DNA of 64,000 nt from Enterovibrio sp045679545 (GCF_045679545.1 NZ_CP166194.1:1116001-1180000), one strand, 5' to 3'. Positions 18,971 through 28,738 are shown, numbered from the stretch's first letter. Numbers and translations: made by a program. The notes: generated by a model from the sequence alone, not told the origin.

Positions 18971-19933
18971 TTACTTATTGCTTTCTAACGCATCAAGGAA
19001 ACGCTCTGCATCCAGTGCCGCCATGCAACCTGTACCGGCAGAAGTGATGGCTTGGCGATAGATGTGATCCATTACGTCACCTGCTGCGAACACACCCTCA
19101 ACGCTGGTTTGGGTGGCGTTGCCTTCAAGGCCTGATTGCACTTTGATGTAGCCATTGTGCATGTCCAGTTGGCCTTCAAAGATGCTGGTGTTTGGCTTGT
19201 GACCAATAGCCACGAATAAGCCCATCACTTCCAGATCTTCTGTTGCGTCAGATTGGGTTTCTTTGATGCGAACGCCAGTGACACCCATATCGTCACCCAG
19301 TACTTCGTCAAGGACACGATCGGTGTGCAGAACAACGTTACCGTTCTCCACTTTATCCATTAGACGGCTAACCAAGATCTTTTCGGCGCGGAAAGTATCA
19401 CGACGGTGGATCAGGTGCACTTCAGATGCAATGTTAGACAGGTACAGGGCTTCTTCTACTGCTGTGTTACCGCCACCAATGACAGCCACTTTTTGATTGC
19501 GATAGAAGAAACCGTCACAGGTTGCACATGCGGAAACGCCACGGCCCTTGAAGTTTTCTTCAGACTCCATACCTAAGTATTGAGCAGAAGCGCCGGTGGC
19601 AATGATCAGCGCATCACAGGTGTATTCAGCACTGTCGCCTTTTAGGCGAAAAGGACGCTGAGTCAGATCGGTTTCATTGATGTGATCGAAAATAATCTCA
19701 GTATCAAATTTTTCTGCATGCTCTTTCATGCGCTCCATCAGAGCGGGGCCGGTCAGACCCTCTGCATCACCCGGCCAGTTCTCGACCTCTGTGGTGGTCG
19801 TCAACTGACCGCCCTGTTGCATCCCTGTCACCATGACTGGCTTAAGGTTGGCGCGAGCAGCATAGACTGCAGCGGTGTAACCTGCAGGGCCTGAACCTAG
19901 GATAAGAAGGCTTGAATGCTTTACGTTGCTCAT
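18971..19933 (-). CDS. trxB: Thioredoxin reductase
   Basis: NADPH-dependent flavoenzyme that reduces thioredoxin. The FAD-binding GSGPAGYTAA is at 13-22, the redox pair C136/C139 in ACATCDGFF, the NADPH motif GGGNTAVEEALYLS follows, and the second FAD motif GVFAAGDVMD is near the end. Length 320 matches E. coli. It is separated from lrp by ald here, whereas trxB and lrp are direct neighbours in E. coli. Confidence 0.97.
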   Translation of the reverse strand: MSNVKHSSLLILGSGPAGYTAAVYAARANLKPVMVTGMQQGGQLTTTTEVENWPGDAEGLTGPALMERMKEHAEKFDTEIIFDHINETDLTQRPFRLKGDSAEYTCDALIIATGASAQYLGMESEENFKGRGVSACATCDGFFYRNQKVAVIGGGNTAVEEALYLSNIASEVHLIHRRDTFRAEKILVSRLMDKVENGNVVLHTDRVLDEVLGDDMGVTGVRIKETQSDATEDLEVMGLFVAIGHKPNTSIFEGQLDMHNGYIKVQSGLEGNATQTSVEGVFAAGDVMDHIYRQAITSAGTGCMAALDAERFLDALESNK

Positions 19934-19999
19934 TATTTCTCCGGATGGATTGAGTGTTATGTAATGAGGGAGATTGTAGGGAAAATGTGTTGCTAAAGA

Positions 20000-20023
20000 A
20001 AGAGCACCTTGCGGTGCCCTTCA
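20000..20023 (-). terminator. Terminator of ald
   Basis: Stem GGGCACC/GGTGCTC with GCAA loop, reading into a T-rich tract on the minus strand, about 45 bp past the ald stop. Confidence 0.7.
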
Positions 20024-20065
20024 TGGAATTGTGTTATCTCGTATTACGTCGTGTTCAAACGAGGT

Positions 20066-21181
20066 TTACGACAGCGCTGCCCTTGCATCGATATAATCGA
20101 GATTGAAAGCATCTGCTACTTCTTTAATCGTGACTTGACCATTGATCACGTTTAAGCCTTTCAGTAAGCCATCGTCACTGAGTAATGCGTCGCGATACCC
20201 CATATTTGCGAGCTTCACAATATACGGCAATGTCGCGTTGTTCAGAGCAAAAGTAGAGGTACGTGCCACAGCGCCAGGCATGTTTGCGACGCAGTAGTGC
20301 ACCACATCATCAACGATATAAGTCGGGTCGGCGTGAGTGGTGGCATGTGAGGTTTCAAAACAACCACCTTGGTCAATGGCGACATCGACAACGGCAGAGC
20401 CGGGCTTCATTTTCGCTATATGTTCTGCGGTGACCAATTTTGGTGCTGCTGCACCGGGAATTAACACTGCTCCGATGACCAAATCTGCGGCGAGAACGTG
20501 TTTTTCAAGAATTTCTTCTGTTGAATAGAGTACTTTCGCGCGCCCTTGAAACTCTTCATCTAGCGCTCTCAGTGTATCAATGTTGCGATCTAAGATGGAA
20601 ACATCGGCGCGCATACCCACAGCCATACGTGCTGCATTAGAGCCCACGACACCACCACCTAAGACCACAATTTTCGCGGGTTCTACGCCTGGCACGCCAC
20701 CTAGAAGCATGCCTGCGCCGCCGCGAGATTTTTCCAAAGCCTGTGCGCCAGCCTGAATAGACATTCGGCCAGCGACTTCCGACATCGGCGCCAAAAGTGG
20801 CAATCTACCTTTAGAATCTGTTACGGTTTCATAGGCTATACAGACAGCTTTGCTCTTGATAAGGTCTTGTGTCTGTGGAAAATCTGGTGCAAGGTGCAAA
20901 TAGGTAAACAAAATTTGCCCTTCGCGAAGCAAGGCACGTTCAACGGCCTGCGGCTCTTTAACTTTGACAATCATTTCAGCAGTGGCAAACACTTCTTCTG
21001 CACTTGGAAGAATAGAAGCACCAGCATTGATATAATCATCATCGCTAAAGCCAATGCCCATGCCTGCCTGTGACTGGATGTACACAGCATGGCCACGGGA
21101 CACTAGCTCGCGAACGCTGGCTGGGACCATGCCGACACGATATTCGTGGTTCTTAATCTCTTTAGGTACACCAATGATCAT
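20066..21181 (-). CDS. ald: Alanine dehydrogenase
   Basis: NAD-dependent oxidative deamination of L-alanine to pyruvate and ammonia. The 371-residue protein starts MIIGVPKEIKNHEYRVG; substrate residues lie in MIVKVKEPQ (near 70-78) and FTYLHLAP (near 93-100), and the NAD-binding Rossmann motif is VLGGGVVGSNAARMA. The C-terminus GLNVINGQVTIKEVADAF is standard. It is divergent from lrp with 165 bp between them, so Lrp control of ald is likely by inference. Confidence 0.96.
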   Translation of the reverse strand: MIIGVPKEIKNHEYRVGMVPASVRELVSRGHAVYIQSQAGMGIGFSDDDYINAGASILPSAEEVFATAEMIVKVKEPQAVERALLREGQILFTYLHLAPDFPQTQDLIKSKAVCIAYETVTDSKGRLPLLAPMSEVAGRMSIQAGAQALEKSRGGAGMLLGGVPGVEPAKIVVLGGGVVGSNAARMAVGMRADVSILDRNIDTLRALDEEFQGRAKVLYSTEEILEKHVLAADLVIGAVLIPGAAAPKLVTAEHIAKMKPGSAVVDVAIDQGGCFETSHATTHADPTYIVDDVVHYCVANMPGAVARTSTFALNNATLPYIVKLANMGYRDALLSDDGLLKGLNVINGQVTIKEVADAFNLDYIDARAALS

Positions 21182-21346
21182 CCTGATTCCTCGCTTCGAT
21201 GTAGAGTTATTGGCTGTTGTTTTGTAGTATTGTTGTATTTAGAGCTAGTATAGTTCGCGAAAAGACGGATTTGATGCTAAATATATAACTTATGTTAATA
21301 AAAATGGCATTTAACATTGCAAGGACGTAAAAAGGTGGAATAAAAA
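21182..21346. promoter_or_regulatory. Divergent ald/lrp regulatory region
   Basis: AT-rich 165 bp. For lrp, TTGATG at 21271 and TTAATA at 21295 (18-bp spacer) are a plausible sigma-70 promoter 47 bp before the ATG. Lrp binds degenerate AT-rich sites, and the run TAAATATATAACTTATGTTA fits such a target. No exact operator can be assigned by eye. Confidence 0.4.
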
Positions 21347-21841
21347 ATGGTTGACGCCAAAAAGAAACCCTCCAAGGAATTGGATCGCATTGACAGAAAT
21401 ATCCTTAACGAGCTTCAGAAAGATGGTCGCGTTTCAAACGTCGAGCTGTCTAAGCGAGTAGGACTGTCGCCAACCCCTTGTCTTGAGCGCGTTCGTCGCC
21501 TAGAGAGACAAGGTTATATCAGTGGTTATACAGCATTGTTGAACCCTCAGTTCCTCGATGCATCTCTGCTGGTATTTGTAGAGATCACGCTTAACCGTGG
21601 CGCACCGGATGTGTTCGAACAGTTCAACAAGGCCGTTCAGCAGCTCGAAGATATCCAGGAGTGTCATTTGGTATCGGGTGATTTCGACTATTTGCTGAAA
21701 ACTCGTGTATCAGACATGTCGGCGTATCGCAAACTCTTGGGCGAGACGTTACTTCGTCTGCCGGGTGTGAATGACACGCGTACTTATGTCGTCATGGAAG
21801 AAGTGAAGCAAACTAACCATTTGGTCATCAAAACGCGTTAA
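21347..21841 (+). CDS. lrp: Leucine-responsive regulatory protein Lrp
   Basis: Global feast/famine regulator. The 164 residues hold an N-terminal helix-turn-helix (LNELQKDGRVSNVELSKRVGLSPTPCLERVRRLE, about residues 24-57) and a C-terminal RAM domain (ECHLVSGDFDYLLKTRV, near 105-121) that binds leucine or alanine and builds octamers. It starts after GGACGTAAAAAGGTGG. ftsK follows, as in E. coli. Confidence 0.97.
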   Translation: MVDAKKKPSKELDRIDRNILNELQKDGRVSNVELSKRVGLSPTPCLERVRRLERQGYISGYTALLNPQFLDASLLVFVEITLNRGAPDVFEQFNKAVQQLEDIQECHLVSGDFDYLLKTRVSDMSAYRKLLGETLLRLPGVNDTRTYVVMEEVKQTNHLVIKTR

Positions 21842-21891
21842 AAAGCTCACATCCCTCGAACAAAGAGGGCTGACATTAGTGTTATATTCGA

Positions 21892-21928
21892 TAAACCGAG
21901 TAGCTTGCTGCTCGGTTTGTTTTTTTGT
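21892..21928 (+). terminator. Terminator of lrp
   Basis: Stem AAACCGAG/CTCGGTTT extended by an AGC/GCT-type inner part and followed by a long T-run. Confidence 0.85.
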
Positions 21929-22067
21929 TTGGTGTACACTTTTGAAAAAGTAACGGCATTGAGAGGGTAAACGAAGCATTTTCCCCATTCATGCCCTCGG
22001 CATATAACGTAAAATGATAAAGCCATCGCGTCCATTTTGGGGCTTAAATTTTGAAAGATAGGTGATA

Positions 22068-24911
22068 ATGGAGTTTTTCTTGCGTCAGGAGCAGAAACAG
22101 ACAGACACCTCACGTCGTTTAAACGGAAAACAACGTTTAAAAGAAAGCGCACTGATTCTCGCGCTCTTGTCTGCTGTGTTCATGTTGGTGTCCCTTCTTA
22201 GTTACGATTCCTCTGATCCTTCATGGTCACAAACCGCTTGGGATGGGCCTGTACAAAATGCAGCTGGCAGTGCAGGTGCGTGGGTAGCGGATACCTTTTT
22301 CTTTGCGTTGGGCACACTGGCGTACCCGATGCCTTTCTTGTTACTTCTGGGCGGTTGGGTCGTGTTTCGTCGTCGCGGTGACTCTGAGCCACTTAACTAC
22401 ACCATATTGGCCACTAAAATTTTGGGTGTTGCTCTGCTGCTGCTCACGAGTACCGCATTGGCTGACCTGAACTTCGATGATTTCTGGTATTTTTCTTCTG
22501 GTGGCGTTGTTGGTGACGTACTGACCGCGCTCTCTCTGCCGTTGTTTAATGTCTTGGGTACCACATTAATATTGATGTTTTTGTGGGCAGCGGGTTTTAC
22601 GCTGTTTACCGGTATATCATGGCTGACCATTGTCGATACACTGGGGGAAAGCGCCCTTTGTGGTGTCACTTGGGTTGTGAATCATATTCGTGGTGATAAA
22701 CCACAAACCCTCGGTGCAACAGTTGATACGTCAGATATAGACTCGTCTGATCCACTCTTTGCTGCAACAGTAAACGGTGACGAAAACCGCGAGTTGGCAG
22801 ACATTGCCGCCTTGAGCAAAGTGCAACGTGTGAATGACGCGCTTGATGCTAATGCGAGTGGCCGAATGCCTGTTATACATTCACCTGCGCCAGCGTTTTT
22901 TGAGCGCAAAGAGCCTAGCATCAGGATGGAACCTAACCTTGATGTTGAGATTGCGCCTGCACCCGCTCCCGTTTTTGAACATGCGCCAGACAATCGAGTT
23001 GGCGATATTGATGCTGATATCGATGTTGTTGGTCATGACCACATCGACATTGGCTTGGCGGAAACGACGCAGCCTAATGGTGACATCGACATATTGATGG
23101 AGGATAAGCCTTCTTCAATTGTATCGATTGATGAAACGCCGCCATTTGATATTGATGAATACGCACCTAAGACTACCGCGACAGATGACCCTTCGGTTGA
23201 ACTGGACATCGATCTTGATGATGCACCGCGCCATGAGATCGCTATCGGCAACACAGATGGTCTATCAGAACTAGATCGCGCGCAAGCAACGTCCGTCATT
23301 CCTGATGATGAAGACCCATTCCAACAGACCATTCGTGAGGCGCAGAAGAACGCGGCGGGTGCTTTGCACCCATTCTTGGTCAAAGATGAGCCGAACTTGC
23401 CTAAACCGAAAGAGCCTTTGCCGACGATTGATTTGTTGGATCCGCCGCGCAACACCGCCACGCGTGCATCAGACGAAGAGCTTCAGTACCAAGCACGTCT
23501 TATTGAAACACGTTTGGAAGAGTACAAAATCAAAGTGACCGTGATGGGGATTTTCCCTGGCCCTGTCATCACACGCTTTGAATTGGAACTCGCGCCAGGC
23601 GTCAAAGTTAGCCGTATCATGGGGCTGTCAAAAGACATTGCCCGATCTCTGTCTACCAGCGCTGTGCGTGTGGTCGATGTTATTCCGGGTAAGCCATACA
23701 TTGGCCTAGAATTGCCGAATTCGAGCCGCGAAACCGTGTTCATGTCTGATGTGGTTGCCAGCGAGCGTTTCCAATCATCGAAGTCACCGTTATCTGTCGT
23801 ATTGGGTAAAGACATTGCAGGTGAAGCCATTGTCACCGACCTTGCCAAAGCACCGCATATGCTGGTGGCGGGTACCACAGGTTCAGGTAAGTCAGTGGGT
23901 GTGAACGTAATGATCGTCAGCATGCTCTATAAAGCTGGCCCTGAAGACGTACGTTTCATCATGATTGACCCCAAAATGCTCGAGTTGTCCGTTTATGAAG
24001 GGATCCCGCACCTACTGACCGAAGTGGTGACAGACATGAAAGACGCAGGCAACGCGCTGCGTTGGTGTGTGGCAGAGATGGAGCGTCGCTACAAACTCAT
24101 GTCCATGCTCGGTGTCAGAAATATCGGCGGCTTCAACGAAAAAATCAAAGAAGCTGCAGAAGCAAATCATCCTATTCCTGATCCGTTATGGAGTCCGGGT
24201 GATAGCATGGATGAAACTGCCCCGTCATTGGAAAAACTGCCGTATATCGTTGTGATCGTCGATGAATTTGCCGATTTGATGATGGTCGTTGGTAAAAAAG
24301 TGGAAGAATTGATTGCACGACTGGCGCAAAAGGCGCGTGCAGCGGGTATTCACCTCGTGCTCGCTACACAGCGTCCGTCTGTTGATGTCATTACTGGCCT
24401 TATCAAAGCGAATATTCCCACGCGTATGGCCTTTACGGTATCAACCAAGACTGACTCTCGCACCATTCTTGACCAAGGTGGTGCTGAATCCTTGCTTGGC
24501 ATGGGTGACATGCTCTTTATGCCAAACGGCTCGAACCATCCTGCACGTGTTCATGGTGCCTTTGTTAATGACGATGAAGTTCACCGTGTCGTGAGTAACT
24601 GGAAAGCACGAGGAAAACCGCAATACATCACCGATATTACTAACGGCGATCAAGGTGCGGAAGGCTTGTTGCCCGGAGAAGCGGGAGAGGCAGCCGACGG
24701 CGAAGAATTGGATCAACTGTTTGATCAGGTGGTTGAATTTGTGACTGAATCTCGTCGTGCGTCAGTCTCAGGCGTACAGCGCCGATTTAAAATTGGCTAT
24801 AACCGAGCCGCACGAATTGTAGAACAACTGGAAGTACAGGGTATCGTCAGTGCTCCAGGCCATAACTCGAATCGAGAGGTGTTGGCTCCGCCACCGCCAC
24901 CAAGAGATTGA
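22068..24911 (+). CDS. ftsK: DNA translocase FtsK
   Basis: Septal DNA pump that segregates chromosomes and activates XerCD at dif. Order: four or five N-terminal membrane helices (to about residue 190), a long acidic linker, the RecA-like motor with Walker A GTTGSGKSVGVN near 603-614 and Walker B VVIVDEFADLMM, and the C-terminal gamma winged-helix (SRRASVSGVQRRFKIGYNRA) that reads KOPS. About 947 residues, shorter than E. coli's 1329 because the linker is short. I chose the ATG after AGGTGA; an in-frame GTG is 6 bp earlier. Linker residues about 312-385 are rich in alternating Asp/Ile. Confidence 0.96.
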   Translation: MEFFLRQEQKQTDTSRRLNGKQRLKESALILALLSAVFMLVSLLSYDSSDPSWSQTAWDGPVQNAAGSAGAWVADTFFFALGTLAYPMPFLLLLGGWVVFRRRGDSEPLNYTILATKILGVALLLLTSTALADLNFDDFWYFSSGGVVGDVLTALSLPLFNVLGTTLILMFLWAAGFTLFTGISWLTIVDTLGESALCGVTWVVNHIRGDKPQTLGATVDTSDIDSSDPLFAATVNGDENRELADIAALSKVQRVNDALDANASGRMPVIHSPAPAFFERKEPSIRMEPNLDVEIAPAPAPVFEHAPDNRVGDIDADIDVVGHDHIDIGLAETTQPNGDIDILMEDKPSSIVSIDETPPFDIDEYAPKTTATDDPSVELDIDLDDAPRHEIAIGNTDGLSELDRAQATSVIPDDEDPFQQTIREAQKNAAGALHPFLVKDEPNLPKPKEPLPTIDLLDPPRNTATRASDEELQYQARLIETRLEEYKIKVTVMGIFPGPVITRFELELAPGVKVSRIMGLSKDIARSLSTSAVRVVDVIPGKPYIGLELPNSSRETVFMSDVVASERFQSSKSPLSVVLGKDIAGEAIVTDLAKAPHMLVAGTTGSGKSVGVNVMIVSMLYKAGPEDVRFIMIDPKMLELSVYEGIPHLLTEVVTDMKDAGNALRWCVAEMERRYKLMSMLGVRNIGGFNEKIKEAAEANHPIPDPLWSPGDSMDETAPSLEKLPYIVVIVDEFADLMMVVGKKVEELIARLAQKARAAGIHLVLATQRPSVDVITGLIKANIPTRMAFTVSTKTDSRTILDQGGAESLLGMGDMLFMPNGSNHPARVHGAFVNDDEVHRVVSNWKARGKPQYITDITNGDQGAEGLLPGEAGEAADGEELDQLFDQVVEFVTESRRASVSGVQRRFKIGYNRAARIVEQLEVQGIVSAPGHNSNREVLAPPPPPRD

Positions 24912-24925
24912 TTGGATAAAATAGA

Positions 24926-25522
24926 ATGAAAAAGATGTTGATGTCTTTGCTGCTGGTTGCGCCAGCAGTGTTTGCTACACCTCAGCAAGAATTGAACACG
25001 CGACTCGCAAAACTGAATAGCTTCACAGCCAGCTTTGAACAGACAGTCACCAGCCCTGAGGGAGAGGTGATCAGTGAAGGTGAAGGAAAACTCGCCATGA
25101 AGCGCCCTAATTTGTTCAACTGGGAAACGGTGCTTCCTGACGAGAACCTGCTGGTTTCAGACGGGAAAACCCTGTGGTATTACAGCCCATTTATCGAGCA
25201 AGTCACGGCCATGTGGCTGGACGATGCAACCTCACAAACCCCGTTTGTGCTGCTGACGCGCAATGATCCAAAAGACTGGAATAATTACAACGTGAAGCAA
25301 GACGGAGACACCTTCGTGTTGTCACCAAAGCAAGCCAGCAATTTGGGTGAATTTATTGTGGATGTGCGTCCTGATGGTCGCATTAGCGAGTTTGCAGTTG
25401 TTGAGCAAGACGGCCAAACCAGCCGCTTTGCGCTTGAAAATGTCAAAAATGTATCGCCAAGCGCGTCGCTTTTCCGCTTTACGGTTCCTGAAGGCGTAGA
25501 GCTGGACGACCAACGCCAATAA
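24926..25522 (+). CDS. lolA: Outer-membrane lipoprotein carrier LolA
   Basis: Periplasmic chaperone that ferries lipoproteins from LolCDE to LolB. Signal peptide MKKMLMSLLLVAPAVFA, cleavage before TPQQELNTRLAKLNSFTASF. The segment KRPNLFNWE and the strand GEGEGKLAMKRP match the family; length 198 fits. It sits 14 bp after ftsK, as in E. coli, so co-transcription is likely. Confidence 0.96.
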   Translation: MKKMLMSLLLVAPAVFATPQQELNTRLAKLNSFTASFEQTVTSPEGEVISEGEGKLAMKRPNLFNWETVLPDENLLVSDGKTLWYYSPFIEQVTAMWLDDATSQTPFVLLTRNDPKDWNNYNVKQDGDTFVLSPKQASNLGEFIVDVRPDGRISEFAVVEQDGQTSRFALENVKNVSPSASLFRFTVPEGVELDDQRQ

Positions 25523-25582
25523 TCCCGATAGGCGGTGGCTTTACCTTCGCCACTAGACCCCAGGCACGTATTCACTATTGCA

Positions 25583-25620
25583 CAAGGTGTTTGACTTAGT
25601 CATGCTACGTGAACACCTTG
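25583..25620. repeat. Hairpin in the lolA-rarA gap
   Basis: CAAGGTGTT at 25583-25591 and AACACCTTG at 25612-25620 form a perfect 9-bp inverted repeat with a 20-nt loop. No T-run follows, so it is not a standard terminator; it lies 25 bp before the rarA start. Confidence 0.5.
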
Positions 25621-25645
25621 CATCCCCTAACCGAGAGTCCTGTTT

Positions 25646-26980
25646 GTGAGTAATTTCAGTCTGGAATTTGCGGACGATTTTCGCCCCCTCGCAGCCCGTA
25701 TGCGGCCGACTAACCTTTCCGAGTACATCGGTCAAAAACACCTGTTAAGTGAAGGCAAGCCTCTGCGTCGCGCACTCGAAAGTGGGCAGCTTCATTCCAT
25801 GATTTTATGGGGCCCACCTGGCACGGGTAAAACCACGTTAGCGGAAGTCGCGGCAGGTTATGCTGATGCTGAAATCGAGCGTGTTTCTGCAGTGACCTCT
25901 GGGGTGAAAGACATTCGCATAGCGATTGATAAAGCGAAAGAAAGCAAGTTAGTTGGGCGCAGAACCATTTTGTTTGTTGACGAAGTGCATCGCTTCAACA
26001 AAAGCCAGCAAGATGCATTCCTGCCGCACATTGAAGATGGCACTGTCACTTTCATCGGAGCAACCACGGAAAATCCTTCCTTTGAACTAAACAACGCGTT
26101 GCTCTCAAGGGCACGGGTTTACAAGCTCAAGTCATTAGACAAAGACGATATTCTAGAGGTCATTGAGCAAGCGCTAACGGATAAAACCCGCGGTCTTGGC
26201 AATGAAAAACTGAATTTCCCCTCTGATGTCAAAGCGCAGTTAGCCAACTTTACCTCTGGCGATGCCAGAATGACGCTGAACTATCTCGAAATGCTGTCGG
26301 ACATGGCAGAAACGGATAACAAAGGCGAGAAGCGCATTACGCTAGAACTGCTGGCCGAAGTGGCAGGAGAGAAAGTTGCTAGGTTCGATAATAAAGGCGA
26401 TCTTTGGTACGACTTGATCTCGGCGTTTCATAAATCTGTGCGCGGGTCGGATCCTGATGCCGCACTTTATTGGTATGCGCGGATTATCACAGCGGGTGGA
26501 GACCCTTTGTATGTGGCTAGACGTTTGTTGGCAATTGCCTCTGAAGACGTAGGAAATGCTGATCCAAGAGCGATGCAAATCGCCATCAGTGCGTGGGATT
26601 GCTTTACGCGTGTGGGCCCATCGGAAGGAGAGCGAGCCATCGCTCAGGCTGCAGTTTATTTGGCCTGCGCACCGAAAAGCAATGCAGTATATACCGCATG
26701 GAAACAAGCGCTTCGTGATGCCAAAATGCACCCTGATTTTGAAGTCCCCGATCATTTACGCAATGCCCCGACTGAGTTGATGAAGGGGTTGGGCTACGGC
26801 GAAGGGTATCGATATGCCCATGATGAGCCAAATGCGTATGCGGCTGGGGAGAGCTATTTCCCTGAAGAAATGAAAGGCACGCGATACTACCAACCAGTAA
26901 ATCGTGGGCTTGAAATTAAAATCGCCGAGAAGTTAGCATTTCTTGAGCACTTAGATGTAAATAGCCCGCAAAAACGCTAG
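25646..26980 (+). CDS. rarA: Replication-associated recombination protein A (RarA/MgsA)
   Basis: AAA+ ATPase of the clamp-loader clade acting at stalled forks with SSB. Walker A WGPPGTGKTT at residues 55-64, Walker B LFVDEVHRFNKSQQDAFLPH near 109-128, sensor GATTENPSFELN, then the tetramerisation/MgsA C-terminal region with PSEGERAIAQAAVYLA. The start is GTG (SNFSLEF follows), which matches the family N-terminus; the ribosome site is weak. Order lolA-rarA-serS is conserved. Confidence 0.95.
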   Translation: MSNFSLEFADDFRPLAARMRPTNLSEYIGQKHLLSEGKPLRRALESGQLHSMILWGPPGTGKTTLAEVAAGYADAEIERVSAVTSGVKDIRIAIDKAKESKLVGRRTILFVDEVHRFNKSQQDAFLPHIEDGTVTFIGATTENPSFELNNALLSRARVYKLKSLDKDDILEVIEQALTDKTRGLGNEKLNFPSDVKAQLANFTSGDARMTLNYLEMLSDMAETDNKGEKRITLELLAEVAGEKVARFDNKGDLWYDLISAFHKSVRGSDPDAALYWYARIITAGGDPLYVARRLLAIASEDVGNADPRAMQIAISAWDCFTRVGPSEGERAIAQAAVYLACAPKSNAVYTAWKQALRDAKMHPDFEVPDHLRNAPTELMKGLGYGEGYRYAHDEPNAYAAGESYFPEEMKGTRYYQPVNRGLEIKIAEKLAFLEHLDVNSPQKR

Positions 26981-26985
26981 GAAAA

Positions 26986-27032
26986 AGAGGGTATTTTGGG
27001 TATTGTTTAAGCCAATTAATACCCTCTATTTT
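26986..27032 (+). terminator. Terminator of rarA
   Basis: AGAGGGTATT and AATACCCTCT form a 10-bp stem with a 22-nt loop, followed by ATTTTTG. Confidence 0.65.
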
Positions 27033-27149
27033 TGATGGAAATTTCATCAGTCAGCGGGCATAAACCTTTCATATTGGCGTTGTCATATTAGTGCGTGGCA
27101 GCGTTAAGTCTTTTTCAGGCACTGTTAGATAACGATTCACAGGATTAAC

Positions 27150-28436
27150 ATGCTGGATTCTAAACTACTTCGTACCGAGTTGGACGCAACCGCTGAAAAG
27201 CTAGCGCGTCGTGGCTTTAAGCTTGACGTTGAAACACTTCGCGACTTAGAAGAAAAGCGTAAATCGCTACAAGTTCGCACAGAAGAACTGCAGGCTGAGC
27301 GCAATTCACGTTCCAAGTCCATTGGTCAGGCGAAGGCGAAAGGCGAAGACATCCAGCCTTTGCTGGCAGAAGTTGAAAACTTAGGCGACGCGCTGAACAC
27401 AGCAAAAGCAGAATTGGCTGAACTTCAAAACGAACTGAATGCGATCGTGCAATCTGTTCCAAACGTTGCAGATGATGCTGTCCCTGTAGGTAAAGACGAA
27501 TCTGAAAACGTTGAGATTTCCGTTTGGGGTGAACCTAAAACATACGACTTTGAAGTGAAAGACCACGTTGATCTTGGCGAAATGTCTGGTGGCCTTGATT
27601 TCGCAAGCGCAGTCAAACTGTCTGGTTCTCGTTTCATCGTGATGAAAGGCCAAATGGCGCGCATGCACCGTGCAATTGCACAATTCATGTTGGACCTTCA
27701 TACCACTGAGCATGGCTACACCGAAATGTATGTGCCGTACTTAGTGAATGCAGACAGCTTGTTCGGTACCGGTCAGCTACCAAAATTTGGTGAAGACCTA
27801 TTCCATACTCAGCCTGCAACAGAAGAAGGCGTTGGCATGTCGTTGATCCCGACTGCTGAAGTGCCGCTGACTAACATGGTACGCGATACCATTGTTGACG
27901 AAGCCGACTTGCCAATTTGCATGACAGCCCACACGCCATGTTTCCGCTCAGAAGCAGGTTCATATGGTCGTGATACACGCGGTTTGATCCGCATGCACCA
28001 ATTCGACAAAGTTGAATTGGTACAAATCGTCAAGCCAGAAGATTCAATGGCGGCACTGGAAGAACTAACGGGTCATGCCGAAAAAGTCCTTCAGTTACTC
28101 AACCTGCCTTACCGTAAAGTGATCCTATGTACGGGTGATATGGGCTTTGGTGCTGCGAAGACATACGATCTAGAAGTGTGGGTTCCTGCTCAAAATACGT
28201 ACCGTGAAATATCTTCATGTTCAAACATGACAGATTTCCAAGCGCGCCGTATGCAAGCTCGCTTCCGTCGTAAAGGGGCGAACAAACCAGAGTTGCTTCA
28301 TACACTGAATGGCTCAGGTCTTGCTGTTGGTCGTACAATGGTAGCGATTCTTGAAAACTATCAATTGGAAGACGGCCGCATTGAAGTGCCAGAAGCACTG
28401 CGCCCTTATATGGGTGGCTTGACGCATATTGGCTGA
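27150..28436 (+). CDS. serS: Seryl-tRNA synthetase
   Basis: Class II synthetase charging tRNA-Ser (and the first step for tRNA-Sec). The N-terminal helical arm (about 30-105, heptad-like, E/K/L rich) reaches the tRNA long variable loop. Catalytic motif 2 is FRSEAGSYGRDTRGLIRMHQ-like (near 270-290) and motif 3 holds GSGLAVGRTMVAILENYQ. 428 residues, the usual length; ATG preceded by AGGATT. Terminator follows. Confidence 0.97.
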   Translation: MLDSKLLRTELDATAEKLARRGFKLDVETLRDLEEKRKSLQVRTEELQAERNSRSKSIGQAKAKGEDIQPLLAEVENLGDALNTAKAELAELQNELNAIVQSVPNVADDAVPVGKDESENVEISVWGEPKTYDFEVKDHVDLGEMSGGLDFASAVKLSGSRFIVMKGQMARMHRAIAQFMLDLHTTEHGYTEMYVPYLVNADSLFGTGQLPKFGEDLFHTQPATEEGVGMSLIPTAEVPLTNMVRDTIVDEADLPICMTAHTPCFRSEAGSYGRDTRGLIRMHQFDKVELVQIVKPEDSMAALEELTGHAEKVLQLLNLPYRKVILCTGDMGFGAAKTYDLEVWVPAQNTYREISSCSNMTDFQARRMQARFRRKGANKPELLHTLNGSGLAVGRTMVAILENYQLEDGRIEVPEALRPYMGGLTHIG

Positions 28437-28449
28437 TTGTTACAGCAAT

Positions 28450-28481
28450 TAAAAACCGGCATATTACTGCCGGTTTTTTTA
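28450..28481 (+). terminator. Terminator of serS
   Basis: ACCGGCA/TGCCGGT stem with a small loop and seven Ts. The following 28482-28738 is AT-rich, holds no gene that I can see, and should carry the promoter of the chemoreceptor. Confidence 0.85.
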
Positions 28482-28738
28482 TGCCTATATTTTTCCATTC
28501 AACGTAGTGCATATTTGGCGGAGAAATACTCTCTTTTTCCACGCAATTACATGTTATGTAAATTAGATTTTAATCAATTCCCCACTGTGCGTGGGACTTA
28601 ACTAATTGAAAAAAAACAATTATCACTTCACCTTCAATGCAAGTCATAAATTAGACGCAACCTTTTCATTTCATTCCCAATTATTGGGCTAATATTATTT
28701 ATTAGAGATATGTATCATTCACAAAAAGGTAGCGTTGT

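Noticed and set aside
23033..23461. 142-codon minus-strand frame
   Set aside because: Antisense of the ftsK linker; Ser-rich because of the repeated Asp/Ile codons.
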